A stretch of 64,000 bases of DNA from positions 387,001-451,000 of the forward strand of contig JAOPHQ010006262.1 in the NCBI GenBank assembly GCA_030340625.1, given 5' to 3'. Under the pieces are notes generated by a model. It saw only the letters and a list, made by a program, of their open reading frames with translations. It was not told the origin of the DNA and made no database searches. How positions within the stretch are numbered: position 1 is the stretch's first letter; each line of letters opens with the position of its first letter. This DNA comes from Merluccius polli (taxonomy: Eukaryota; Chordata; Actinopteri; Gadiformes; Merlucciidae). This document shows positions 47,901 to 56,586 of this stretch, in pieces. The position numbers were made by a program, and so were the translations under genes.

Positions 47901-50900
47901 TGAGTTTGGAGCCCCACCAAAATCTTTATCTGCCATCGTTCAGGAGGAGGTAAAAAGATTCCAGGAGGTCACACCCCTGGCATTCACAGAAGACCCACTA
48001 AGCTGGTGGAAAGCCCATGAGCAAGTCTATCCTTTTCTGGCCAAGCTGGCGAAAAGATACCTTTGTATCCCAGGTACTACCGTGTCAGCAGAAAGGCTTC
48101 TCAACGGCTGGAGACATCGCCACAGCACAAAGGAGCACTCTGACCTCAGAATGCTCCTTTGACCAGCTCCTCTTTCTGAGCAAGAATGCTGACATTCCTT
48201 CACTGTCTGATAGGTGGTTTTATATAGAACAACATATTCTATATACTTATTCTATTCTAATGGTGAGACGTCTATTTGTATTTCGTGCCTCTTTAGTGGT
48301 GTGGTAGCATTCCTTTCTCTGAGAATTACAGTATAGGAGGTCAGCTTTAGACAGAGGTCAAGGATGCCCTTCTATAGTTAGGGTTTACAACAGACAACTT
48401 TGAAATACTAAATACCAAACATGTCTTCGGTTTTGTTGTGTTGCCATTCCCGTGCTCATCGGACCAGGCAGAAGCATGACGTTCTTGTGTTGTCAAGTGT
48501 AAACACCTTGTGTAGAATGGGATGTTGTCCAGTCAGATGATGTCTCACATTTTGGGAGTCTGGCTGTACCCAATTTCGTATTAAACCGCTTGAACTGCAA
48601 ATCTACTTGTCGCTGCAACTTCTGGGTCTGAGTATTCAACATCATCCAAACTGAGCAGAAAAATCCCCTTTCACTGCCAAATGACTTTTTTAGTCCCAAA
48701 GCCAGCAGCAAACAGTAGCACATTTTATATATTTTAAGAGTACATTTTTTATTTTATTAATTTTATCCTTTTAAGTTTAATTTAAGATTGCATGCTTTAT
48801 TAATTTCAATTTAACAGTAGTTTACTTACAAATTCCACAGTTGCTTAAGGTGCTGCATACTTTGTACAAGTTGCATTGTTCAAAATACCTACTAATAACT
48901 ACCTAATAACTACTGTAGTACAGTAGACCACACACATTTGCATTAAGTTCAGTTGGACTATGTAGACAGTCCCGTTCCGATATCATGTGCATGCATTTTT
49001 ATGACAGTAAAGGTCAGTCTGTCTGCTTGACAATCCCATTTTGCTCCAATAAAATGATTGAAGTAAGATGAACAGGTGGAAAGCTTTATCTTATTAGATA
49101 AAACAGATGTTGACAATGTTTTCCTTTGGGGACATAATTTACAGTTGAAAAAAGGTAATACATCGTAATATATGTTATTGCAATACTCTGCAAATCGCAA
49201 AATGTTTACAAATCGCAATAATATTGTCTCGTGACTTTTGTATCGTGATGATATTGTTTCGTGGGGCCTCAAGGAGGTCAGGGAGAAAGTGAGGGAGAAC
49301 AGGCTAAACAAGCTAAGAAGCAAGTGATGACAACTGGAGTGAAGGAGGAGAAGATTTGTGAAAACATGCCGTTGCCGTTATGTCGGGGAGCAAGTGAGGG
49401 TAATGTCGGGGAGGAAGAACAAGCTAAATGAGTGCAAAAGAGAGTGATGCAACAACTGGAGTGGAGGAGGAGGAGGAGGACAGATTGGTAAAAGCATGCC
49501 GTTGCTTTGCTATGTGGAAGGAGAAGCTTTAACATTAAAAAAGGAACAATGATCCTAGATCCAGGATGGTAGACACCTCCGTTACAACTGTCAAAGTCCT
49601 TGGCCTACACCAGTATGTGCACATGTATCGTTAGTGTTTGATTTCCATTTTCTTGCGTATATAAGTTTTCATTGTCAATCATCTCCTAGTGTAACTTACA
49701 ATTGTGTGACCCAATATGGACCGTATGAGTGCTTTGTTCTCTACAATGCGCATTAATTAAACATCTACGCAATACCTACATTCAACTTCAGTTCAAACCC
49801 ATTTCGTAATTTAGCGGACACTTTGACACAAAGTGACTCGAACCTAATACCTTTCGGTGGGCATCAAACTTACCAGGCTCTTGCGCGTGTCCGGGACAGC
49901 GCTGACGTCCACAGGCTCCCTCTCGATGGCGTTGATGAAGCGGGCCTCGGCCACGGCGATGGCACAGATAACGTGGACCCATCTGACGTAACAGGCGGGA
50001 ACACATTCGACCGTTAAAACTGTTTACTAAAACTGATTAGTGTGGCTTCATGTAGTTTTTATATTATAATGATCATATCATCATTATTATTATCATCATC
50101 ATCATTATTCTATTCAATACTCTGTGTGCCTCCACCGTCACCATAACCTTTAGTATGTTTTGAGCTTGGGGCATTTAGTTCCTAACCATTTTATTAAAAT
50201 GAATAATTACAGTGCCTTTTCCCAGGGATACTCTTCATACTTAATCTATACTGGACACGTTTGTGGTCATGGTTAACGGTATAGTAAAAGATAGTAAAAG
50301 TATGTTTTCCAAGTACTGTTGTATGTTTTCCAAGTACTTGGTGTACGACCAGTTGTACCGGTGTCTCCCTGTGCGTGGCTACTCACCTGTTGTCTACTGT
50401 TCTCTTCAAGGCTCCGCCCCGCAGGTTACACAGACAACACTCCTACACATCGCAAAGACCATTTATTAGTTGGTTGAGCTATACTTCTCCGGTTGCAGAA
50501 ATATGCATTTCAGACTGCCTTTAAAAAAAAAAAAAAGGTCAATCTAAATGTGTTTAAACACTGTAAAAAAAATCCTCTCTTCCTCTAGATAAGACATGTG
50601 CACTGTGTTAGTGTGATCCAAACAGAGGAGATGTGTGGTGTGACTGACGATAATTTGTCACCGCCACTGACAAAATACAACGATGTTCAGGTTGAGGTGT
50701 GGTGCACAGTTAATTACGGTCTATAATGTATTTTTTCACTAATTCCAGGAGATGGAAGGCACTCCATCTCCTCCAAACAAGTGCTAAACTTTAAGTATGG
50801 ACACTGTCAGAACTGAGTTTAGGTTCGGTGTTGTGATGTCAGAACTGAATTTATGTTCGGTGTTGCGATGTCACAGAACTGACTTTAGAGTTGGCGTTGT

Positions 50901-53900
50901 GATGTCAAATAACCAACTTCATGGTTAGGCGTTGTGATGTCTTAAATTAGTTCAGGTTAGGTGTTGTGATGTCACAAACAATGTTTGGTTAATGTTAATG
51001 TTAATGTTTGGTGCCATTATGTAGGGTTAACTCACCACTGCCCAGGCATCGGCGGCACACCTCGAGCAGGTCCAGGGGCCCTGGACCATGTCTGGCTTCA
51101 CCCCATAACAACCTGCCAAACACACACACAACTCACAATCAATCACAGCAACTGCAGCACATGGATCGCATATATCTTTCATGAGTTTCAAATAGCGACT
51201 TTGTTCATCATTACAGAGCAGTTGAACAACATGTTGGAATTGTCAATCAGGGTCTTAACTAGCCTAGAACTCTAGACACCCCCTAGCGGCAGCAAATTTA
51301 TTTGGCAGCTAGTGTAGGTCTAGCACGGCTCCGTCGGCTTTTTGGTGCTGGAAACACCAAGTATGTCTTGTATGTATGACCAATCACAGCGTGAGGGGCG
51401 GAGTCGAAAGCCGGGCTACCATGACGACAGAGTTGCGACGGTTCCGTGTTAGGTAAACAATGGCTGCTGCTGCTGGCGAACGGCTGTCTTTCCACTCGGC
51501 TTTGGCCGCGACTCTTCAAGACTTGAAGTTAACATTTTATTTGAGAAAAGAACAAAGAACAGCACTGAAGTCTTTCCTCGAAAATAAATACGTATTCGGA
51601 GTTTTGATTAATGACGTAGTCAGAGCGACGGCTCTGACTACGTCACCTTCTTCGTTGCTCTGATTGGTTGTAGCGCTATCCTATTGCGTGCAGAGGGAAC
51701 TTGAAAGACAACCGTTTATCCCGCCCACACTGCCAATGGAGCTGAGCCAGACCTTACATCTTTCTGATGTGGGTCTGGCTTGCCAGGCTAGGTCTTAACC
51801 TTAATTCCAACCTAATTCTACCTTTCTCCCATTTAAACCTCATTATCTGTGAATTAACTACATTGATCATGACCGGTCTAATTAAAGATGGAAATGGGAC
51901 GAGAAAGCGTTGCTCAGAGACAGGACATTTTAGACAAGGTCCTGCTGTTAATGGCTGCTTCCCTGATCTGTTCTAAGCCCGGCTCGGGGAAACTAATGAA
52001 CTGGGATCTACGGTTCAATTGCAGGGATAACAAGGCCCCTAGGGGCATAGTGTTTTCCGGCAGACATTTCCTGTTCCTGTCATTTCCTGTTATATCAAAT
52101 TGAATACAGAAGGGAGGAATAACAATAATGAAGTGTTTTAATGAATATTAATACGCCGTGAGACATTCATTGTCAAACATGACGAGTGGCCACTGAGGTT
52201 ATAAAAGCTCAATATGAAATATAAAACTGCAATCCATCTGTCCAGGTCATATTTTTGTGTGAATTATTGGTCTGTTGCTCAATTCCAAAAGGGCCCTACT
52301 TCTGTCCAAAAACTAGGCTAAGCAATATGGCAAATAATAATTTGTGTATTGAGAAGCTAAACAGGACTGCCAAGTCTTTCAAAAACTCCTTTATAGCAAA
52401 CTTACAAAAAGTAAAAGACATTCTGCACACATTGCACTTTTGTCTCATTGCACTTTTGTTGTCGAAAATACAATGTCCTGTCACTGTCGATGGACAATAA
52501 AGTTTTGTGATGTAAATCTACTCACTGGCGTGGACTTGCAGACAGCAGGAGGAGCAGCGGAGGAGCAGGCTGGTGCCGTCGTCTCCGATGTGCGAGTTGG
52601 ACGGGACCGGCTCTGTGTTGGCAGCCCCGGAGCTGAAGCACATCTCGGGCACCAGGGGCTGCGTGTGGCAGCCCTGCCGGGGGACGGCTGGGCCGGAGAG
52701 GAAGAGCTCCTGTGTGGGCTGAAAGGGAAAGAACATCCGGTTGTTTCAAAGACAGTCTTACAGGCTTACAGGATGTAGGTTTTTGGCATAACCCCGCCCA
52801 AGCCTCCCATTGGGCGACTTTAGGGGTCGCCCAATGGGAGGCTCTGGGCGGGCTTATACCTTATACTCCTCCCCCTTCAGCCATCTGCCACCGTTGCTGC
52901 ATCCTGGGCTTAGCGCCGCCCAAGACAATTGTGATTGGTTAAAGACATACAAACAAGACGGAGCATTTTTTACCTCTATGCCAGAATGATAATGAGTACA
53001 GCCAGACCTTTCTCCAGCTAAAACGAAGTGTGGAGATAGGTCATTCCCAATGCTAGCCAATGGCACATACTATGGCAACCATAGGAAATGCATGTTTCTA
53101 GAACAATACACTATATACAGTATACACCATTGGGTTATCCATAGCATCTTACAATACCATACAATCTTAGCATGGGCGGAAATCAAACCCCTAACCCTGG
53201 CAGTGTTAATGCCTCTACCAGTTCAGCTTGACACAACCATATGTGTGTGCCATTCGGTCTCTTTTACATGAAGTGTCTTACAATACCATAAGTGTATACA
53301 TCTCTTAGCAAGGGTGGCCCCTAGTGGGAATCGAACCCACATGCTCTACTAAATTGAATCACCCAGGTCCTGTGCAGAGTATTCACGTCAGTCATGCAGC
53401 AATATGTTTTACATTCCTCGCTTTGTTGGCACAGTAAGAAACGATTCATATTTCATTTGAATCATCTTTAGTAAACCTCACTTTTGCGTACAGTCATGCT
53501 TTTAGTCAACATTATGCTGCCCCCTATTTGCCGGTAGTGTATTGCATATAGCATTGCTTTGGTGTCGGCGGTGTGGTCCTACCTTTGTGTAGGGACAGAA
53601 CAGCGAGCAGACTGCACAGTAGGGCTCCAGGTTGGCCACGGCGGCGTTGAAAGCCTTCTCGGCCAGGAAATTTGGCGAGCGGTTCTGCCACAGGTGCTCG
53701 TCCTTCTTCATTTCGCCCTCTAGTGGCATGGAGGGGGATAACTCTGCATAACACACAGGGTTTTTCCTAAGTGAGGGAAAAGCTCTCATATCTAACTAAT
53801 ACCAAACATCTGACTAATGCTAAGTGTCTGGTATTCAAAATATAGGGGATGTTAAACCTGCACTTTGTAACTTTTGTACTGCAGCTATTAAAAAATATCT

Positions 53901-56017
53901 GAACTAGAAAGTTTCAAAAATTAAATGGGCCCATCCACGAGTCCACCCATCCAGGGATTTGGTCTCTATAAATCGTTTTATTCTGGTCCCCCCCCCCCCC
54001 CCCCCCCCCAAACCTTGGGAAAATCTGAAAATAGTAGTCTGAAAATTATACAGCTATAACTCTAGCTACAACTCAAGCCACTGGAAGTAACTAATGGGAA
54101 AACTGCAGAGATCAAAGACTATCTTGACAGAGTAGCTCTGGCGCAGAAAAAGTCACCTTCAGATGACATCATTAAAGGACGGACCATGGCAAACGATTCT
54201 GGGGGCCAATCAATGTCACTGCTTGGCTCACGGGGGGGGGGGCACTACTGAAAACCCCATGTCTACCCATCTCATAACCCCCTTCCTCATCTCCCTCCCT
54301 TCCCCACCACCATCTCCACTGCTCAGCCGGGCTAGGGGGCCTGGTTCCGGTCCCCTGCTGGACACTCAAAGTCACTTTGAGGGGCAGGTAATTGTGAGCC
54401 CTGATCCCCTAGATCAATAAGAACCCAGTCAGAACAGGAAGGAAAGAAAGACGGAAAGATGAGAGGAGAGAGAGTTGGATGAAAGAGAGATGGATGAGGA
54501 GAGAGAGAGATGGATGAGGAGAGAGCAAGAGAGAGAATCACAGACAGAGTCCGTGAGAGAAAGGAAAAGAGACAGATGAGAGAGAAAGCGAGAGAGAGAA
54601 AGAAAGAAAAGGAAAAACGAAGGGGAGATGGATGAGAGTGGAAGAAAGAAAGAGGGGGGAGGAAAGAAAGGAATCAACAACTTACAACCTTTGTGGTGTA
54701 CAGTAAGTTGATGCTGCGAGCCAACAGGGAAGACAAGGAGATGAGAATGACTCAGGACAGACAGATGAGAAAATAGAAAGAATGTGAAAGGTAGAGGGCA
54801 AGATGGAAAGGAGACAGTGACCCTCTCTGGTCTATATCCACGGACGAAGCCCCAGAGACGAAGACAGAAGTCTAAGATATAGCCATTGATTTTTAGACCA
54901 ATGCTTATGATCCAAATATCAATGGTATACATTAGTCTAGTACAGTATGCCTTTTAAACTGTAAACGGATAACTTATCCGTTAACTTACAAATATCTATT
55001 GAATAAATGTCTTGATTTTTTGAATGACAGGGATTATGAAATATCAATGGGTGAAACTGAGTTAGGAAGGACAGAGAGAGGGAAAGACAGACACAAAGGG
55101 TTTAAGATGAAAGCCACTCAGCGGGGGGGGGGGGGGGTGTGCCACAGACCTTCATCGCTTGAGTGTTCTTGTTTGACGATGGACAGAGGCGAGCGCTTTG
55201 GGGGCTTGGTGAGGGGGGTGACGTCTGCTCTTCATCTTGGAGATGGAGGACTGGGGGGGGGGGGGGGGGGGGGGGGCACAGGGACACATCCCAGAGCTGC
55301 TTTAGTCTTTATTCAACACGACCATAGAGATGGACATGAATAGACCTTATTCACCTAGCGGCCATATTGGTTAGTTGGGTGGGGAAACCTTCTAGACTCT
55401 TTGGGGAAATCATGACAACTCCATGGAAATGCATTCTAAATGCTACCTGGATGGGGAACGCTTAATTAAATAACGCATTGTGTTGTCATGGTTTCCAACG
55501 ATTCTAGAAGGGTTATCCATCCAACTAGAAATACACCCAATAGACCCAATATGACCTAGAGGCCATATTGGGTCTATACAGGCACCAAATACTAAAAATC
55601 AGAAGCACAAGAATTGCGTCATCTCTGGTGAAACACTGGTTATCTGACAAGAGGTGGCAATGGACGTCACAAGGTGTTTCATCTCTTCAAACCAGCATTT
55701 ACAGTGAACAAAATTGAACACACACACAAAAGGCCCTCCAGACAAAAGGGAAAAAGAATTAATTTTTTATAGTGGCTTGGATATTTACAGTGATTTGCTG
55801 GATTGGAATTTTCTTACCTGGGCGGGGTCCATCGAAGTCTCCATCTTACAGGAGTGTAGTGGATCATCCATGGGGTTTTTGGTGCCTGCTTTGGCAAACT
55901 GCTCAAACGCCTCCTCGAACCCGGTCATGGAGCTCTGGTGGACGTACGACTTCTTGGGGCGTTTCTGCTTCTTCTTGCCCGTCTCTTCTGCCAGGTACTG
56001 CATCAGGGCTGAGGGCT
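38438..56017 (-). CDS. kdm4b: kdm4b-like histone lysine demethylase, C-terminal part, 12 exons (5' end outside window)
   Basis: Twelve minus-strand exons join with consistent phases into about 679 codons: 55818-56017, 55150-55250, 53583-53743, 52526-52718, 51036-51112, 50387-50442, 49874-49982, 41689-41883, 41095-41271, 40149-40268, 39917-40009 and 38438-38992. In order they encode a basic linker, a PHD finger, the extended PHD (cysteines in ECCLC, KCVYC and GACIQC, then the FHVTCAH motif), two Tudor domains (YEVNFDDGS, then YQVEF across an exon join) and a serine/proline-rich tail. KDM4 proteins are nuclear Fe(II)/2-oxoglutarate demethylases of H3K9me3 and H3K36me3; the PHD/Tudor part reads chromatin. 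Assignment to KDM4B rather than KDM4A or KDM4C rests on remembered paralogue differences such as IGDDGTS and CVYC...GACIQC. The catalytic JmjN/JmjC exons are absent from the window. One exon has a frameshift (see 55150-55250). Confidence 0.9.
39197..39759. mobile_element. MITE in last kdm4b intron
   Basis: Ends CTACGGAGCC and GGCTCCGTAG are inverted. atta is present on both sides. Subterminal blocks with GTGTGCACGG are also inverted. 563 bp. Confidence 0.7.
39917..40009 (-). CDS. kdm4b: kdm4b exon: end of Tudor 2
   Basis: 93 bp, phase 0. It reads VEFQDQSQLLLKHSEIYS and then LQHELPKRVRARL, matching the conserved ELPKRVRxRL that follows the second Tudor in the family. The donor is GTCAGT. The upstream intron is only 139 bp, with a 21-base C run as its acceptor tract. 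Confidence 0.92.
40012..40067. repeat. Poly-G plus (GGGA)n at a kdm4b acceptor
   Basis: 21 G followed by GGGA repeats. Read on the minus strand it is the polypyrimidine tract of the exon at 39917-40009. Confidence 0.85.
40149..40268 (-). CDS. kdm4b: kdm4b exon: Tudor domain 2
   Basis: 120 bp, phase 0. It reads SHDCLASGPPEVGELMKV and ends VKSHVQRLYQ before GTACAC. The acceptor polypyrimidine tract is a long (TCC)n repeat (40273-40334). Confidence 0.9.
40273..40334. repeat. (AGG)n at a kdm4b acceptor
   Basis: About 20 AGG units lying directly upstream (minus strand) of the exon at 40149-40268. Confidence 0.9.
41043..41086. repeat. (AGG)n next to the Tudor 1 donor
   Basis: About 14 units starting within ten bases of the donor at 41094. 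Confidence 0.9.
41095..41271 (-). CDS. kdm4b: kdm4b exon: Tudor domain 1
   Basis: 177 bp, phase 0. The acceptor is CTGACAG and the donor GTGAGT at 41094-41089. It reads TVTIFKGPKGPAVGQRVI, then WYYHCTVIGLATQTYYEV and NFDDGSYCDNLYPENIV. These are the paired beta-strand motifs of the KDM4 hybrid Tudor domain that binds H3K4me3/H4K20me3 in mammals. A (CTC)n tract begins right after the donor. Confidence 0.93.
41689..41883 (-). CDS. kdm4b: kdm4b exon: extended PHD end
   Basis: 195 bp, phase 0 at both ends. It begins KCVYCHSRSIKQNAGACIQC and continues with CSTSFHVTCAHIAGVVM and DWPYLVSVTCHKH, the zinc ligands of the second half of the ePHD. Phase requires the exon to end at GAG AAG. The intron then starts GCAAGT (41688-41683), so the donor is GC, not GT. 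Confidence 0.92.
42308..42415 (+). pseudogene. Harbinger Myb/SANT-like protein, N-terminal fragment
   Basis: ATG at 42308 reads MAKSKTRDFFVWAEVELLLK, then VTHEYKAFKAAEHID and stop. It resembles the Myb-like DNA-binding partner of Harbinger transposases (MAKSKxxDFxVWxxDEVELLLxVTxEYK). It is truncated at the SINE border and lost two residues in the WxxDE motif. Confidence 0.7.
42416..42970 (-). mobile_element. SINE with 5S rRNA-like segment
   Basis: On the minus strand near 42935-42892 the sequence GGAAGCTAAGCGGGGCTGG followed by CTTGGATGGGAGAC matches the internal promoter region of 5S rRNA. The 3' end near 42420-42475 has AGCGCTTTGAGTATCTTG and AGCACTATATAAATG, the LINE-like tail of many fish SINEs. 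It was inserted into the Harbinger element. Confidence 0.65.
42984..43235 (-). pseudogene. HARBI1-like transposase, N-terminal fragment
   Basis: It reads MGNALQALMAVLSMLAALVQ and later RRFWVRPGRTSAWWDHFINE and VVVPEEWRE. RRxWVRPGRTxxWWxxFxNxVVxxEEWRENFRM is the hallmark start of fish HARBI1-type transposases. It ends at the deletion/SINE junction, so no DDE catalytic core remains. Confidence 0.8.
44105..44190. repeat. SINE 3' tail fragment
   Basis: GTAAAGCGCTTGGGGTGT and AAAAGCGCTATACAAATGCA followed by (GAAT)n resemble the tail of fish SINEs and LINEs. Confidence 0.5.
44690..44712. repeat. Poly-C tract
   Basis: About 23 C in a pyrimidine-rich stretch. Confidence 0.85.
46170..46245 (+). repeat. 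tRNA-derived SINE head (possible)
   Basis: TGGCTTAGCGG resembles a pol III A box and GGTGTCAACCC a B box about 40 bp later. Confidence 0.35.
47112..48162 (+). pseudogene. hAT (ZBED-like) transposase copy in kdm4b intron
   Basis: In order: LKTLDPRYVTVSRHFFTD, then LTCDAWTSKAV, then (other frames) ADLLQNAAQEWGIADKNLVV and TDNAFYMAVAI, then VKCFA. A MITE insertion follows, then HTLNLASQWALHLPTVAR and FNKSTVANQTL. The C-terminal domain reads DPLSWWKAHEQVYPFLAKLA and TTVSAERLLNGW. Frame breaks and internal stops make it non-functional. It is antisense to kdm4b. A hAT-like end (TATCGTGATGATATTG) occurs near 49240. Confidence 0.85.
47514..47678. mobile_element. hAT MITE inserted in hAT transposase
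   Basis: CAGGGTCCAAAATTAAC and GTTAATTTTGGACCCTG are perfect 17-bp inverted ends. The perfect 8-bp duplication gtttcgct flanks it (47506-47513, 47679-47686). Removing it joins the transposase motif CFAHTLNLAS. Confidence 0.95.
49874..49982 (-). CDS. kdm4b: kdm4b exon: extended PHD middle
   Basis: 109 bp. The acceptor is ACGTCAG and the donor GTAAGT at 49868-49873. With the previous exon it reads RWVHVICAIAVAEARFIN, then IEREPVDVSAVPDTRKSL. It ends phase 0. The next exon is about 8 kb away across the transposon-filled intron. Confidence 0.93.
50387..50442 (-). CDS. kdm4b: kdm4b exon: start of extended PHD
   Basis: 56 bp, too short to stand out as an open frame. It lies between TGTGTAG and GTGAGT and reads ECCLCNLRGGALKRTVDN plus two bases of an arginine codon. 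ECCLCxLRGGAL is the invariant start of the KDM4 extended PHD finger. Confidence 0.92.
50795..50985. repeat. Minisatellite in kdm4b intron
   Basis: GGTGTTGTGATGTCA or close variants repeat five times at 35-45 bp spacing. Confidence 0.75.
51036..51112 (-). CDS. kdm4b: kdm4b exon: PHD1 end
   Basis: 77 bp between TGGCAG (acceptor) and GTGAGT (donor). It reads CYGVKPDMVQGPWTCSRC and then AADAWAV. The WTCSRC motif closes the first PHD finger. It ends phase 0. Confidence 0.92.
51260..51790 (+). mobile_element. Gene-fragment-carrying DNA element, copy B (intact, 531 bp)
   Basis: Ends TAGCCT and AGGCTA with imperfect TIRs of about 20 bp. The perfect 9-bp duplication ggtcttaac flanks it (51251-51259, 51791-51799). 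It lies in the kdm4b intron upstream (minus strand) of exon 51036-51112. It carries the helicase-like frame below. A 9-bp duplication fits Mutator-like elements, but no transposase is visible. Confidence 0.82.
51460..51663 (+). pseudogene. Captured N-terminal fragment of a RecQ-like helicase, copy B
   Basis: 67 codons, nearly identical to 20264-20467 (differences only in the last part, IND for INY and RAT for RAV). It reads LSFHSALAATLQDLKLTF, then RKEQRTALKSFLENK and VFGVL, then ends just where Walker A would begin. The tail after VFGVL runs into a perfect short palindrome (51612-51645). Confidence 0.6.
52526..52718 (-). CDS. kdm4b: kdm4b exon: PHD finger 1
   Basis: 193 bp. The acceptor is CTTTCAG at 52719-52720 and the donor GTGAGT at 52525. 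It encodes PTQELFLSG and then LVPEMCFSSGAANTEPVP and SHIGDDGTS, with CSSCCLQVHA supplying further zinc ligands. It leaves one base (A) that forms the serine codon AGT with the next exon. IGDDGTS is the stretch that points to KDM4B among the paralogues (recalled family knowledge). Confidence 0.92.
52792..52852. repeat. Hairpin with 27-bp arms in kdm4b intron
   Basis: CCCGCCCAAGCCTCCCATTG...GCGAC, a 7-base loop, then the reverse complement with one or two mismatches. Each arm contains CCAAT or ATTGG. Confidence 0.85.
53140..53385 (-). repeat. Two tandem tRNA-like SINE segments
   Basis: On the minus strand GGGTTCGATTCCCACTAGG (near 53334) is a pol III B box, preceded by AGTAGAGCATG. A diverged second unit (near 53160-53230) has GGTAGAGGCATTAACAC and GGGGTTTGATTTCC. 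Both share TCTTACAATACCATA. Confidence 0.5.
53583..53743 (-). CDS. kdm4b: kdm4b exon: start of PHD region
   Basis: 161 bp. It follows TATGCAG and starts with AG, completing GAG with the previous exon. It reads ELSPSMPLEGEMKKDE, then LWQNRSPNFLAEKAFNAA (the conserved KDM4 block just before PHD1), then YCAVCSLFCPYTK, whose CxxC cysteines open the first zinc finger. It ends phase 0 before GTAGGA. Confidence 0.9.
54428..54665. repeat. Purine-rich GA tract
   Basis: About 240 bp almost entirely G and A, with GGATGAGGAGAGAGAGAG repeated. The encoded frames are low complexity. Confidence 0.8.
55150..55250 (-). CDS. kdm4b: kdm4b exon with apparent 1-nt frameshift
   Basis: The acceptor is the AG after a 24-base C run (G run 55253-55276 on +); the donor is GTCTGT at 55149. 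Read in phase 0 from the acceptor, the exon begins SSISKMKSRRHP and hits TGA before its end. A different frame of the second half reads PPKRSPLSIVKQEHSSDE, which fits the KDM4 family and gives phase 1 to join GAG at the next exon. The exon is 101 bp, one base longer than the phases allow. Six G at 55213-55218 is the likely site: five would keep the frame open throughout. This may be an assembly error or a real null allele. Confidence 0.75.
55253..55276. repeat. Poly-G(24) at a kdm4b acceptor
   Basis: On the minus strand this C run directly precedes the AG of exon 55150-55250. Confidence 0.9.
55818..56017 (-). CDS. kdm4b: kdm4b exon: post-JmjC linker
   Basis: Exon of 200 bp. It enters after TATCCAG with two bases completing a codon, reads EPSALMQYLAEE, then a lysine-rich patch (KKKQKRPKKS) and a region with FEEAFEQFAKAGTKNP. 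It ends phase 0 at MDPAQ before GTAAGA. The basic patch could be a nuclear localisation signal (inference). This is the most 5' exon visible; the next 5' exon would lie above 56017, but 56843-62802 is a DIRS element and nothing similar to the JmjC domain is seen. Confidence 0.85.
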
Positions 56018-56430
56018 CTGGATAGGAAGCAGAGAGACACAGGGTGAGAGATGGATGATGGGAAGGATCGCTGGAGTAAACACAACCACTTGTCAGAGGG
56101 CAATTTCAGACAAGGAAAGTTAAAAGATGCTAGATGGATAGGTTATATAGATTCCAGAACAAATACATTCCTTCTCAGCATTGTAATAAAGCTTCTATTG
56201 GCTAGCGTGTTAGATGCTGCATTATTCAAAAGAATACGCATTCAAACTTTCACCATGATTGTATTTATTGTTTGTAGTTTTTACTCATCTTTTTAATTTC
56301 TACTACTGTCATGTACCTTCTGTGGTGGCAACCAAACCTCCCCATCCAGGAGTGATTAAAAGACCCTTATTTTACCACCAGGTGCGAGTGTGATTAGCTA
56401 TTACAAGCAGTTTCAATCGTTAAAATTGTG

Positions 56431-56586
56431 ATGTCATTACCCTCTAGTCACAAGTGGGAGTGTCCAGATGTATGATGACTACATCAGTCTACCAGCCTAC
56501 CCAGGGGACTGTACCAACTGGTAGGCTTATCTGTCCATCATACATCTGGGTGGACACTCCCACTTGTGATGTCACTGGAGGGTAGT
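56431..56586. repeat. Foldback repeat
   Basis: CACAAGTGGGAGTGTCC at the left and GGACACTCCCACTTGTG at the right, extended by ACCCTC/GAGGGT and AGATGTATGATG blocks. The arms are about 45 bp with small gaps. Confidence 0.75.
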
